Shown here: positions 33,821 through 42,562 of the stretch, one piece after another | How the letters are laid out: each line of letters opens with the position of its first letter | Position numbering within the stretch: the first letter of the stretch is position 1 | Source: Fimenecus sp900545625 | GTDB lineage: Bacteria > Bacillota > Clostridia > Oscillospirales > Acutalibacteraceae | Direction: 5' to 3' | Length of the DNA: 64,000 nt | Assembly: GCA_963931525.1 (NCBI GenBank) | Contig: OZ007023.1 | Location: 1-64,000, forward strand | The notes under the pieces: model-generated | Told to the model about the DNA's origin: nothing | The model's input: the letters and a program-made list of their open reading frames with translations, nothing else | The model's database searches: none | Position numbers and translations under genes: made by a program

Positions 33821-34036
33821 ATGGAGTTTTTCAACAGCGCAGTTGGTGTATTGCAGACTTTGGTTATCGCGCTTGGCGCAGGTCTTGGCATTTGGGGTGC
33901 CATTAACCTCATGGAGGGTTACGGCAACGACAATCCGGGCGCAAAGAGCCAGGGCATGAAGCAGCTCATGGCGGGCGGCGGCGTCGCTTTGATCGGCGGC
34001 ACCCTTGTTCCCCTGCTTTCTCAACTTTTTGGATAA
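33821..34036 (+). CDS. Maff2-family small membrane protein
   Basis: 71 residues from ATG 33821. Same two hydrophobic segments and EGYGNDNPGAKSQG turn as the ICE-1 copies. A VirB2-like channel or pilin role is inferred from position. Confidence 0.87.
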   Translation: MEFFNSAVGVLQTLVIALGAGLGIWGAINLMEGYGNDNPGAKSQGMKQLMAGGGVALIGGTLVPLLSQLFG

Positions 34037-34059
34037 TGCCTAAAACAAATACCACCCGC

Positions 34060-34087
34060 CGCGCCCTCTCGGAAACGGGAGGGCGCG
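34060..34087 (+). terminator. GC-rich hairpin between maff2 and trbL
   Basis: Perfect nine-base arms (CGCGCCCTC and its complement) with an eight-base loop. No T tract follows; the trbL ribosome-binding site comes directly after. It may limit read-through or protect the maff2 mRNA 3' end. Confidence 0.5.
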
Positions 34088-34106
34088 GGAAAGGAGGGAT
34101 TAACTT

Positions 34107-34970
34107 TTGATATGGCAGATGATTGAAGATTGGTTTCGCGGCATTTTGACAGACGGGATTTTATCGAACCTTTCCGGCTTGTTTGACAGCGTAAATACAG
34201 AGGTTGGAGAAATCGCAACACAAGTCGGCACGACCCCCGCCGGGTGGAACGCGGGCATATTCAACATGATACGCAGCCTTTCGGAAAACGTCATTGTACC
34301 GATTGCGGGCGTTATCATTACCTTTGTCATGTGTTATGAACTAATCCAGCTTGTAATTGAAAAAAACAATCTGCACGATCTCGACACTTGGATTTTCTTC
34401 AAATGGATTTTTAAGACCTTTGTTGCGGTGCTGCTGGTAACAAACACTTGGAACATCGTCATGGGAGTTTTCGACGTTACGCAGAGCGTCGTCAATCAGA
34501 GCGCGGGGGTTATCATATCCGATACAAGCATAGACGTTACCACCGTCATTACCGACATTGAAGCAAAACTCGACGCTATGAGCGTGGGCGGTCTTTTGGG
34601 GTTATGGTTTCAATCCCTCTTTGTAGGGCTTACCATGAAAGCCCTGTCAATCTGCATTATGCTTGTGGTGTATGGGCGCATGATTGAAATATATCTTGTA
34701 ACGAGCGTTGCCCCTATCCCTATGGCAACAATGGTAAATCACGAATGGGGCAGCATGGGACAGAATTACTTAAAATCTTTGCTTGCGCTTGGTTTTCAGG
34801 CGTTTCTGATCTTGGTGTGTGTCGGCATTTATGCGGTGTTGATACAAACAATCGCAGCGACCGACGACATTTCCGGCGCGATCTGGGCTTGCATGGGCTA
34901 TACCGTCCTCTTGTGCTTTACGCTTTTCAAAACGGGAAGCCTTGCAAAGAGCGTCTTTTCGGCACATTAA
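34107..34970 (+). CDS. TrbL/VirB6-like polytopic channel protein (CD1112 family)
   Basis: 287 residues from TTG 34107 with AAGGAGG nine bases upstream; ATG 34119 is an alternative. Multiple membrane helices (IVPIAGVIITFVMCYELIQL, IFKTFVAVLLVTNTWN, AFLILVCVGIYAVLIQ) align with 24095. Inner-membrane pore component. Confidence 0.9.
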   Translation: MIWQMIEDWFRGILTDGILSNLSGLFDSVNTEVGEIATQVGTTPAGWNAGIFNMIRSLSENVIVPIAGVIITFVMCYELIQLVIEKNNLHDLDTWIFFKWIFKTFVAVLLVTNTWNIVMGVFDVTQSVVNQSAGVIISDTSIDVTTVITDIEAKLDAMSVGGLLGLWFQSLFVGLTMKALSICIMLVVYGRMIEIYLVTSVAPIPMATMVNHEWGSMGQNYLKSLLALGFQAFLILVCVGIYAVLIQTIAATDDISGAIWACMGYTVLLCFTLFKTGSLAKSVFSAH

Positions 34971-34986
34971 GGGGGTGAGTTATGAT

Positions 34987-35883
34987 TTGAAAATCGGTTT
35001 AATCGACGTTGACAGCCATAATTTCCCCAACCTCTGCTTGATGAAGCTATCCGCGTATCATAAAGCAAAGGGGCATACGGTGGAATGGTGGAACGCAAAG
35101 GGGCGGTACGACCTTGTATATAAAAGCCGCGTCTTTACGGACACCTATTCCAAAGACACGATAACCGTTACCAACGCGGAACAAGTTATTTTCGGCGGTA
35201 CGGGCTACGACACGAAAAACCGCTTGCCGCCGGAAGTGGAACACAGTTACCCGGATTATTCTATCTACCCGCAGTTTTTCGGGATTGCCTACGGCTTTTT
35301 AAGCCGGGGTTGTCCGAGAAATTGCGGGTTTTGCATTGTCAGCAGTAAAGAGGGACGCAAAAGTGTTAAGGTTGCGGATTTGTCCGAGTTTTGGAAATGG
35401 CAGCCGGAAATAAAAATCATGGACGCTAATCTGCTTGCCTGTCCCGACCATGAAAATCTCATTGAGCAGCTTATACGAAGCCGCGCATGGGTGGATTTTT
35501 CGCAAGGGCTGGATATTCGCCTTGTGAACAGGGATAATGTCAGCCTGTTAAATCGGGTACGGATAAAAGCGGTACATTTTGCATGGGATAATCCCGACGA
35601 GGACTTAACCGGGTATTTCCAACGTTTTTTGGATTTGACCGCCATTAAGAGCAGCCGCCAGCGGCGCGTGTATGTTCTTACCAACTACGGCAGCACTCAC
35701 GAACAGGATTTATACCGCGTGAACACCTTGCGGGCTATGGGCTTTGACCCGTATGTGATGATTTACGAGCGTCCAACCGCCCCGCCTGTTACCCGCCATT
35801 TGCAACGGTGGGTAAATAACAAACGGCTTTTCTATGCTGTCCCCCGTTTTGAAGATTACATTCCGGGCAGAAAGGAGGTTTGA
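34987..35883 (+). CDS. Radical SAM protein, cargo in the TrbL-PrgI slot
   Basis: 298 residues from TTG 34987 (a GTG at 34975 is possible). The N-terminal part (KIGLIDVDSHNFPNLCLMKLSAYHK) looks like the Rossmann B12-binding-type domain often found before radical SAM domains. The iron-sulphur motif is C-x3-C-x2-C in RGCPRNCGFCIVS. The substrate is unknown; similar proteins occur in phages and ICEs. The slot holds an MT-A70 methylase in ICE-1, so DNA or RNA modification is a fair guess, no more. Confidence 0.8.
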   Translation: MKIGLIDVDSHNFPNLCLMKLSAYHKAKGHTVEWWNAKGRYDLVYKSRVFTDTYSKDTITVTNAEQVIFGGTGYDTKNRLPPEVEHSYPDYSIYPQFFGIAYGFLSRGCPRNCGFCIVSSKEGRKSVKVADLSEFWKWQPEIKIMDANLLACPDHENLIEQLIRSRAWVDFSQGLDIRLVNRDNVSLLNRVRIKAVHFAWDNPDEDLTGYFQRFLDLTAIKSSRQRRVYVLTNYGSTHEQDLYRVNTLRAMGFDPYVMIYERPTAPPVTRHLQRWVNNKRLFYAVPRFEDYIPGRKEV

Positions 35884-35884
35884 A

Positions 35885-36277
35885 ATGGCGTATGTAACCG
35901 TCCCAAAGGACTTAACAAAAATCAAAAGCAAGGTAATGTTCAACCTTACGAAACGACAGCTAATTTGTTTCAGCGCGGCGGTAGCAATCGGACTGCCGCT
36001 GTTCTTTTTGGTAAAAGACAGCGTTGGAACAACCACAGCGGCATTGTGCATGGTGCTTGCCATGCTGCCTATGTTTTTGCTTGCCATGTACGAGAAAAAC
36101 GGGCAACCGCTGGAAGTGATTATTCGGCAATTTGTGGAAGTGAAGTTTCTTCGCCCCAAAGAGCGACCTTATCAGACCAACAATTTTTATGCCGCCCTTG
36201 CGCGGCAAGAGCAATTAGATAAGGAGGTACGGGCGATTGTCAAAGGAAAAGAAAAACACCCAAAACGAAAAGCGTAA
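35885..36277 (+). CDS. PrgI-family membrane protein
   Basis: 130 residues from ATG 35885 (MAYVTVPKDL) with AAAGGAGG upstream. Two adjacent membrane helices align with the ICE-1 protein at 23140. VirB3-like position next to VirB4, with which it overlaps by 41 bases. Confidence 0.88.
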   Translation: MAYVTVPKDLTKIKSKVMFNLTKRQLICFSAAVAIGLPLFFLVKDSVGTTTAALCMVLAMLPMFLLAMYEKNGQPLEVIIRQFVEVKFLRPKERPYQTNNFYAALARQEQLDKEVRAIVKGKEKHPKRKA

Positions 36278-38633
36278 ACTTTCCCGACAGGAAAGAAAAC
36301 AGATAGATACCCTTATCCGACAGGCAAAGGGCGACGGGAAGCCCCATACGGCGCAGGACAGCATACCGTTTGAGCGAATGTATAAGGACGGGATTTGCCG
36401 CCTTGCAAACGGGCGGTATTCCAAGTGCATTGAGTTTGAGGACATCAACTATCAGCTTGCGCAGCCGGACGACAAAACCGCCATTTTTGAAGCCCTTTGC
36501 GATATGTATAACTCGTTCGACGCTTCTATCAGCGTGCAGCTTTCCTTAATCAGCCGCCATGCGAACAAGGAGGATTTCAAGAGCAGTATCACGATTGCCC
36601 CACAGAATGACGACTTTGACAGTATCAGAGCCGAATACACCGAAATGCTGCAAACACAGCTTGAACGCGGAAACAACGGGCTTATCAAGACCAAGTTTCT
36701 CACCTTTACCGTTGAAGCAAAGGACATTAGATCGGCGCGGGCGCGGCTTGCCCGTATCGAAACGGACACCCTCAACCATTTTAAGGTGATCGGCGCGGCG
36801 GCGCGGGTATTGGACGGGAAGCAGCGGCTTGAAGTGCTGCATGGGCTTTTCCACCCGGACGGGGAACGCTTCAACTTTGCGTGGGAATGGCTACCCGTAA
36901 GCGGCCTTTCCGTCAAAGACTTTATTGCCCCGTCCTCTTTCCGTTTTGGCGACGGGCGAATGTTTCAAATGGGCGGGAAGTTTGGCGTAGTTTCCTTTTT
37001 GCAGATCGTCGCGCCGGAACTCTCCGACCGTATGCTTGCCGACTTCATGGACGCGGAAAACGGGATTGTCGTCAATCTGCACATTCAGAGTATCGACCAC
37101 AACGAAGCGATCAAGACGATCAAGCGCAAGATTACCGACCTTGACCGTATGAAAATCGAGGAACAGAAAAAGGCAATCCGCAGCGGCTACGATATGGATA
37201 TAATTCCGTCCGACCTTGCCACCTACGGCGGCGAAGCGAAAAACCTTTTGCGGGATTTGCAGAGCCGGAACGAGCGAATGTTTTTGCTTACGCTGTTAGT
37301 TTTGAATGTGGCAGACACAAAGCAGAAATTGGACAACGACGTATTTCAGGCCGCAAGTATCGCACAGAAATACAACTGTATGCTCACCCGCCTTGACTAC
37401 CGGCAGGAACAGGGGCTTATGTCCTCTATCCCATTGGGCGAAAACCTAATCCAAATCCAGCGGGGCTTGACGACTTCCAGCACCGCCATTTTCGTCCCCT
37501 TTACGGTACAAGAGCTGTTCCAAAGCGGCGAAGCGTTGTATTACGGCTTAAACGCATTATCGAATAACATGATTTTGTGCGACAGGAAAAGGCTGAAGAA
37601 CCCTAACGGCTTGATACTCGGCACACCCGGCAGCGGCAAGAGTTTTTCGGCAAAGCGCGAGATCACCAACGCTTTTCTCATTACCGCAGACGATATTATC
37701 ATTTGCGACCCGGAAGCGGAATATTACCCCCTTGTGGAACGGCTGAAAGGGCAGGTTATCAAGGTTTCGCAGAACAGCACGCAGTACATTAACCCGATGG
37801 ATATAAACCTCAATTACAGCGAGGGCGACACGCCCATAGCCTTAAAGAGCGATTTTATCCTTTCCTTTTGCGAGTTGATTATGGGCGGCAAAAACGGGCT
37901 GGAAGCGGTTGAAAAGACTTTGATTGACCGCGCCGTTATCAGCGTGTACCGCAGCTACCTTGCAGACCCGAAGCCGGAGAATATGCCGATTTTGGGCGAC
38001 CTCTACAATGAAATCAAGAAGCAGCCGGAAAAGGAAGCGCAGCGTATCGCGTCGGCATTGGAACTCTATGTAAATGGCAGTTTGAACGTGTTTAACCACC
38101 AAACAAACGTTGACATTCACAACCGCCTTGTCTGCTTTGATATTAAAGAACTCGGCACCCAGCTACGAAAACTCGGTATGCTCATTGTCCAAGATCAAGT
38201 TTGGAACAGAGTTACCATAAACCGCAGCGAAGGCAAGGCGACGCGGTACTATATCGACGAGTTTCATTTGCTGCTCAAAGAGGAACAGACCGCAGCGTAC
38301 AGCGTTGAGATTTGGAAGCGTTTTAGAAAATGGGGCGGTATTCCGACAGGTATCACCCAAAACGTGAAAGATTTGTTATCGTCCCGCGAGGTGGAGAACA
38401 TTTTTGAAAACAGCGATTTTGTGTATATGCTCAACCAAGCCCAGGGCGACAGGGAAATCCTTGCAAAGCAGCTTAACATTTCGCAGCAGCAAATGACCTA
38501 TGTAACCCATTCCGACGCGGGCGAGGGGCTTATCTTCTATGGCAACGTGATTTTGCCCTTTATTGACCGTTTCCCGCAAGATACGGAACTCTATCGTGTA
38601 ATGACGACCAAACCCGGCGAGGTGTCGGCATGA
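36237..38633 (+). CDS. VirB4-like conjugation ATPase (CD1110 family)
   Basis: 798 residues from TTG 36237 with AAGGAGG upstream. Walker A LGTPGSGKSFSAKRE, Walker B YYIDEFHLLLKEEQ. Homologous throughout to 20739. Overlaps the next gene by four bases. Confidence 0.93.
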   Translation: MSKEKKNTQNEKRKLSRQERKQIDTLIRQAKGDGKPHTAQDSIPFERMYKDGICRLANGRYSKCIEFEDINYQLAQPDDKTAIFEALCDMYNSFDASISVQLSLISRHANKEDFKSSITIAPQNDDFDSIRAEYTEMLQTQLERGNNGLIKTKFLTFTVEAKDIRSARARLARIETDTLNHFKVIGAAARVLDGKQRLEVLHGLFHPDGERFNFAWEWLPVSGLSVKDFIAPSSFRFGDGRMFQMGGKFGVVSFLQIVAPELSDRMLADFMDAENGIVVNLHIQSIDHNEAIKTIKRKITDLDRMKIEEQKKAIRSGYDMDIIPSDLATYGGEAKNLLRDLQSRNERMFLLTLLVLNVADTKQKLDNDVFQAASIAQKYNCMLTRLDYRQEQGLMSSIPLGENLIQIQRGLTTSSTAIFVPFTVQELFQSGEALYYGLNALSNNMILCDRKRLKNPNGLILGTPGSGKSFSAKREITNAFLITADDIIICDPEAEYYPLVERLKGQVIKVSQNSTQYINPMDINLNYSEGDTPIALKSDFILSFCELIMGGKNGLEAVEKTLIDRAVISVYRSYLADPKPENMPILGDLYNEIKKQPEKEAQRIASALELYVNGSLNVFNHQTNVDIHNRLVCFDIKELGTQLRKLGMLIVQDQVWNRVTINRSEGKATRYYIDEFHLLLKEEQTAAYSVEIWKRFRKWGGIPTGITQNVKDLLSSREVENIFENSDFVYMLNQAQGDREILAKQLNISQQQMTYVTHSDAGEGLIFYGNVILPFIDRFPQDTELYRVMTTKPGEVSA

Positions 38634-39586
38634 GGATAGAAACGGACAAAATCTATTGCGGCGACAGCTTGCAGGTGCTTCAAACCTTGCCGGAAAACGC
38701 AGTTGATTGTTGCGTAACGTCCCCACCCTACTATGCCTTGCGGGACTACGGCGCAGACGGGCAGATCGGACGGGAAGCAACGCCGGAGGAATATGTTTCC
38801 CGTATTACGGCGGTATTCCATGAGGTAAAGCGGGTGCTTACGCCGGAGGGTACTTGTTGGCTGAATATCGCGGACACTTATTGCGGCACAGGCAGCAAAG
38901 CCGACCACCAAGACCCCAAATACCCCAAAGGCAGGAACGGGCAGCAAGTGGCGTTTAACCACCGCGCCCCCGGCTGCAAGCCCAAAGATTTAATTGGTAT
39001 TCCGTGGCTTGTAGCCCTCGCCTTGCGGGGCGACGGTTGGTATTTGCGCAGTTCTATCATTTGGCACAAAACAAACCCCATGCCGGAAAGCACGCGGGAC
39101 AGGCCGACCCGCTGCTATGAATATGTGTTTCTGCTTACCAAGTCAAAGAAGTATTATTACGATTGGCAAGCAGTAGCCGAGCCGATAGCCCCCACAACGG
39201 CGGGGCGGCTGAAAAGCGGAGTTAGCAAAGGAAATAAGTATAACGTTACTGTTCCGGGGCAAAACCAACCGCAGAAAATCAACCGCCCCCGCGAAAAGGG
39301 CGCATACGCCGACGAGTTGATTTCTCCCGTCCGCAGCCGCCGCAACGTTTGGCAGATTAACAATGTCGGCTATCATGGCGGGCATTTCGCAGCGTTCCCG
39401 CCGAAACTTGCGGAAACGTGCATTTTGGCGGGCTGTCCCATCGGCGGGATTGTCCTTGACCCCTTTTTCGGCAGCGGCACGACGGGCATGGTAGCAAAAC
39501 GGCTTAACCGCCGCTATATCGGCATTGAGTTAAACCCCGACTATTGCGAACTTGCAAAACAGCGGATTGGAGGTGATGAAGATTGA
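38630..39586 (+). CDS. Site-specific DNA methyltransferase (SPPY class)
   Basis: 318 residues. TSPPYYALRDYG near residue 37 and DPFFGSGTTGM near the end, matching the methylase at 19114 in ICE-1. No cognate nuclease is beside it. Here it directly follows virB4, with no acidic protein gene between. It overlaps both neighbours by four bases. Confidence 0.9.
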   Translation: MRIETDKIYCGDSLQVLQTLPENAVDCCVTSPPYYALRDYGADGQIGREATPEEYVSRITAVFHEVKRVLTPEGTCWLNIADTYCGTGSKADHQDPKYPKGRNGQQVAFNHRAPGCKPKDLIGIPWLVALALRGDGWYLRSSIIWHKTNPMPESTRDRPTRCYEYVFLLTKSKKYYYDWQAVAEPIAPTTAGRLKSGVSKGNKYNVTVPGQNQPQKINRPREKGAYADELISPVRSRRNVWQINNVGYHGGHFAAFPPKLAETCILAGCPIGGIVLDPFFGSGTTGMVAKRLNRRYIGIELNPDYCELAKQRIGGDED

Positions 39587-41553
39587 GCAAGGAACTGAAA
39601 GCCCCCGACAAGGTAACGCAAAAAATGACCCGCGACGGTGCGGTTGCGGAAAACCTCACGACGGGCGAAACGTCCAGTATCAGCGAAAGGCCGCAGGAAG
39701 AAAACTATTCAGCCCCCGCAGGGGTGGCAGCGGAAAAGGTTGTGCAGCATATCGGCGCAGAGATTGAGCGACACGCAGCAAAAGGCGCGGAGAAAAAAGC
39801 CCTTGACGCGACGCAGCCTAAAACCCATTCTTCCCGCTTGCAGTTTTCCGAAGCGGAACGGGCAACGCCGGAACTTCAAAAAGCGATCAAGAAATCGGAT
39901 AAGGCGGCAGACTGTTTAGACGCAGCGCGGGCGGCTATCCCCAAGCAGACCAAAATCAAGAAAGAGCGCGTTTTTGACGAAGCGAAAGGCAAGGCAAAGA
40001 CGCGCCTTTCCTTTGAAAAGACGGATAAGCCCCCAAACGGCAAGTTGCGGCATAACCCCTTATCCCGTCCGGCACAGGAGTTAAACAGTACCGTACATGG
40101 GAAAATCTACGAGGTAGAGAAAGAAAACGTCGGTGTGGAAAGCGGGCACCGGGTAGAACTTGCCGGAGAGAAAGCGGGCGGCATGGCGGCGCGGGCAGTT
40201 AAGGGCGGCATACGCCGCCATAAGCTGAAACCCTACCGGGCAGCGGCGGCAGCGGAAAAACAAGCGGTAAAGGCAAACGCAGATTTTCTCTATCAAAAGG
40301 CGTTGCACGATAACCCCGCGATTGCGCACTCCAACCCCATTTCCCGTTTTTGGCAGAAGCAGCGCATTAAAAAGCAGTATGCAAAAACGCTGAAAGCGGG
40401 CGGCAAAGCGAAAAAAACCGCTGAAGCCACCGCAAAGGCGGCGAAGAAAACCGCGCAGGAAACCAAACGGGCGACGTTCTTTGTTGTCCGGCATTGGAAA
40501 GGCTGCTTGATTGTGGGCGGGATTGCCTTTATCGTGCTGCTGCTTTTCGGCGGGCTGTCCTCTTGCTCCCTCTTTGGCGGCAACAGCGGCAGCGGCTTGA
40601 TTGCGTCGTCCTATCTCTCCGAGGACGCGGATATAACGGGCGCGGAAAGCGCGTATGCCGCTATGGAAGCCGAGTTACAAGATATGCTGGACAATATCGA
40701 AAGCGAATACCCCGGCTATGACGAATACCGGGTAAACGCGGACGAGATCGAGCATGACCCCTATGTGCTAATTTCTATCCTTTCCGCGTGGCATGAGGGC
40801 GTGTTTACACTCGATGAAGTGCAAAGCACCCTTGAAATGCTCTTTGAGAAACAGTATATCTTGACGGTCGAGGAAGAAGTACAGGTACGCTACCGCACCG
40901 AAACAAGGACGGACAGCGAGGGCAACCCCTATACGGTTGAAGTCCCCTATAACTATTACATTCTTCATGTGGATTTGGAAAACTTCAACCTCTCCCATGT
41001 CCCCGTTTACATCATGGGCGAAGAACAGCTATCCATGTACGCTATGTATATGTCGTCGCTGGGAAACAGACCCGACCTTTTCCCGCAATCCGGCTATGTG
41101 TCTAAATACTATGAAAACCCGCCCGCCGATTATGAAGTACCCGCCGCGCTGCTGGGTTCCGATGAAAAGTTTGCGCGGCTCATGGAGGAAGCAGATAAAT
41201 ACGTCGGTTTTCCCTATGTGTGGGGCGGCAGCACCCCGGAAACCTCTTTTGATTGCAGCGGCTTTGTGAGTTATGTGTTGACGAACAGCGGCCTATACAA
41301 TACGGGCAGACTTGGGGCGCAAGGGCTTTACAACATCTCAACCCCTGTTTCTAACCCGCAGCCGGGGGATTTGGTGTTCTTTACGGGTACATACGACACC
41401 CCCGGCGTTTCCCATGTGGGGATTTATGTGGGCGAGGACGGGGACGGAAGCCCCGTCATGCTGCATTGTGGCGACCCTATCCAGTATTCAAAGCTGGACA
41501 CCAGCTATTGGCAATCCCATTTTTACGCCTATGGGCGGCTACATTACAACTGA
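39583..41553 (+). CDS. NlpC/P60 cell-wall hydrolase of the transfer apparatus (CD1108 family)
   Basis: 656 residues from TTG 39583 (TTGA overlap). A long basic N-terminal region, one membrane helix (GCLIVGGIAFIVLLLFGGL), then a C-terminal NlpC/P60 domain with catalytic Cys in FDCSGFVSY and His in VSHVGIYVG. Cuts peptidoglycan for the mating channel. Confidence 0.9.
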   Translation: MSKELKAPDKVTQKMTRDGAVAENLTTGETSSISERPQEENYSAPAGVAAEKVVQHIGAEIERHAAKGAEKKALDATQPKTHSSRLQFSEAERATPELQKAIKKSDKAADCLDAARAAIPKQTKIKKERVFDEAKGKAKTRLSFEKTDKPPNGKLRHNPLSRPAQELNSTVHGKIYEVEKENVGVESGHRVELAGEKAGGMAARAVKGGIRRHKLKPYRAAAAAEKQAVKANADFLYQKALHDNPAIAHSNPISRFWQKQRIKKQYAKTLKAGGKAKKTAEATAKAAKKTAQETKRATFFVVRHWKGCLIVGGIAFIVLLLFGGLSSCSLFGGNSGSGLIASSYLSEDADITGAESAYAAMEAELQDMLDNIESEYPGYDEYRVNADEIEHDPYVLISILSAWHEGVFTLDEVQSTLEMLFEKQYILTVEEEVQVRYRTETRTDSEGNPYTVEVPYNYYILHVDLENFNLSHVPVYIMGEEQLSMYAMYMSSLGNRPDLFPQSGYVSKYYENPPADYEVPAALLGSDEKFARLMEEADKYVGFPYVWGGSTPETSFDCSGFVSYVLTNSGLYNTGRLGAQGLYNISTPVSNPQPGDLVFFTGTYDTPGVSHVGIYVGEDGDGSPVMLHCGDPIQYSKLDTSYWQSHFYAYGRLHYN

Positions 41554-41574
41554 CTTTGAAAGGAGTTTATTTCT

Positions 41575-41841
41575 ATGGCAAACACGAAACTTGACCGTAT
41601 CGAAAGGGATATTGAGAAAACGAGGGCGAAAATCCTTGAATACCAAAAAAGGCTGAAAGACCTTGAAGCGCAGAAAATCGAGGAAGAAAACGCGCAGATC
41701 GTTCAAATGGTGAAAGCGGTACACCTTGACGGGGCGCAGCTTGCCGCGTTCCTCTCCGCTTACGCCAGCGGCGAAATTGCCTTGCCACAGCCGGACGCAG
41801 ACTACACCGACGAACAGGAGGAAACCGAAGATGAAGCATAA
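41575..41841 (+). CDS. DUF4315 coiled-coil protein
   Basis: 88 residues with a charged coiled coil (RIERDIEKTRAKILEYQKRL) and an acidic tail. AAAGGAG precedes ATG 41575. Partner of the DUF4366 gene, which it overlaps. Confidence 0.85.
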   Translation: MANTKLDRIERDIEKTRAKILEYQKRLKDLEAQKIEEENAQIVQMVKAVHLDGAQLAAFLSAYASGEIALPQPDADYTDEQEETEDEA

Positions 41842-42562
41842 AAAACTGTTCCGCAGCGTTACCGCTTTGCTTGCCGCCCTTGTACTCATGGGCGGCTTTT
41901 CTGTTACCGCTTTTGCGGGCGGCGGTGATGTGAGCGACGAGCCGCCTACCCCCGTAACCGAAACCGAGCCGGAAGAAACGACGGGCGGCTATGAGCCGCA
42001 GCCCTTAACGCCGGAGGGCAACATGAGCCTTGTGGACGACATAACGGGCGAAGCGTCCGGCGATAAGCAGTTTATTACCGTCGTTACGAAAAACGGAAAC
42101 TATTTTTACATCATCATTGACCGCGCCGAGGACGGGGAAAATACCGTCCATTTCCTTAACCAAGTGGACGAAGCGGATTTAACCGCCCTTATGGAGGACG
42201 GGCAGACCGAAGCCCCCGTTTGTAGCTGTACTGAAAAATGCGTTGCCGGAAGCGTCAACACCGATTGTCCCGTTTGCAGCGTCAACATGAGCGAGTGCGC
42301 GGGCAAGGAAGCCGAGCCGGAGCCGGAAGAAACCGAGCAGCCGCCGGAAGAAGAAAAAGGCGGCGGCATGGGTATTCTGCTTGTCGTGCTGCTTGTTGCC
42401 GCAGCGGGCGGCGGCGCGTTCTACTACTTTAAGATTTTGAAGCCCAAAAAGGACGCGGCGAAAGGCAGCAGCAGCCTTGACGACCTTGATTTTGACGAGG
42501 ACGACGAGGAAACGGAAGTAGTCGAAACCGAACAGACCGAGCAGGAGGACGATAATCTATGA
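41831..42562 (+). CDS. DUF4366 membrane protein with signal peptide
   Basis: 243 residues from ATG 41831 (AGGAGG upstream). Signal peptide (SVTALLAALVLMGGFSVTAFA), acidic extracellular region with a Cys cluster (CSCTEKCVAGSVNTDCPVC), membrane helix (GILLVVLLVAAAGGGAFYYF) and an acidic tail. Homologous to 15845. Confidence 0.86.
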   Translation: MKHKKLFRSVTALLAALVLMGGFSVTAFAGGGDVSDEPPTPVTETEPEETTGGYEPQPLTPEGNMSLVDDITGEASGDKQFITVVTKNGNYFYIIIDRAEDGENTVHFLNQVDEADLTALMEDGQTEAPVCSCTEKCVAGSVNTDCPVCSVNMSECAGKEAEPEPEETEQPPEEEKGGGMGILLVVLLVAAAGGGAFYYFKILKPKKDAAKGSSSLDDLDFDEDDEETEVVETEQTEQEDDNL

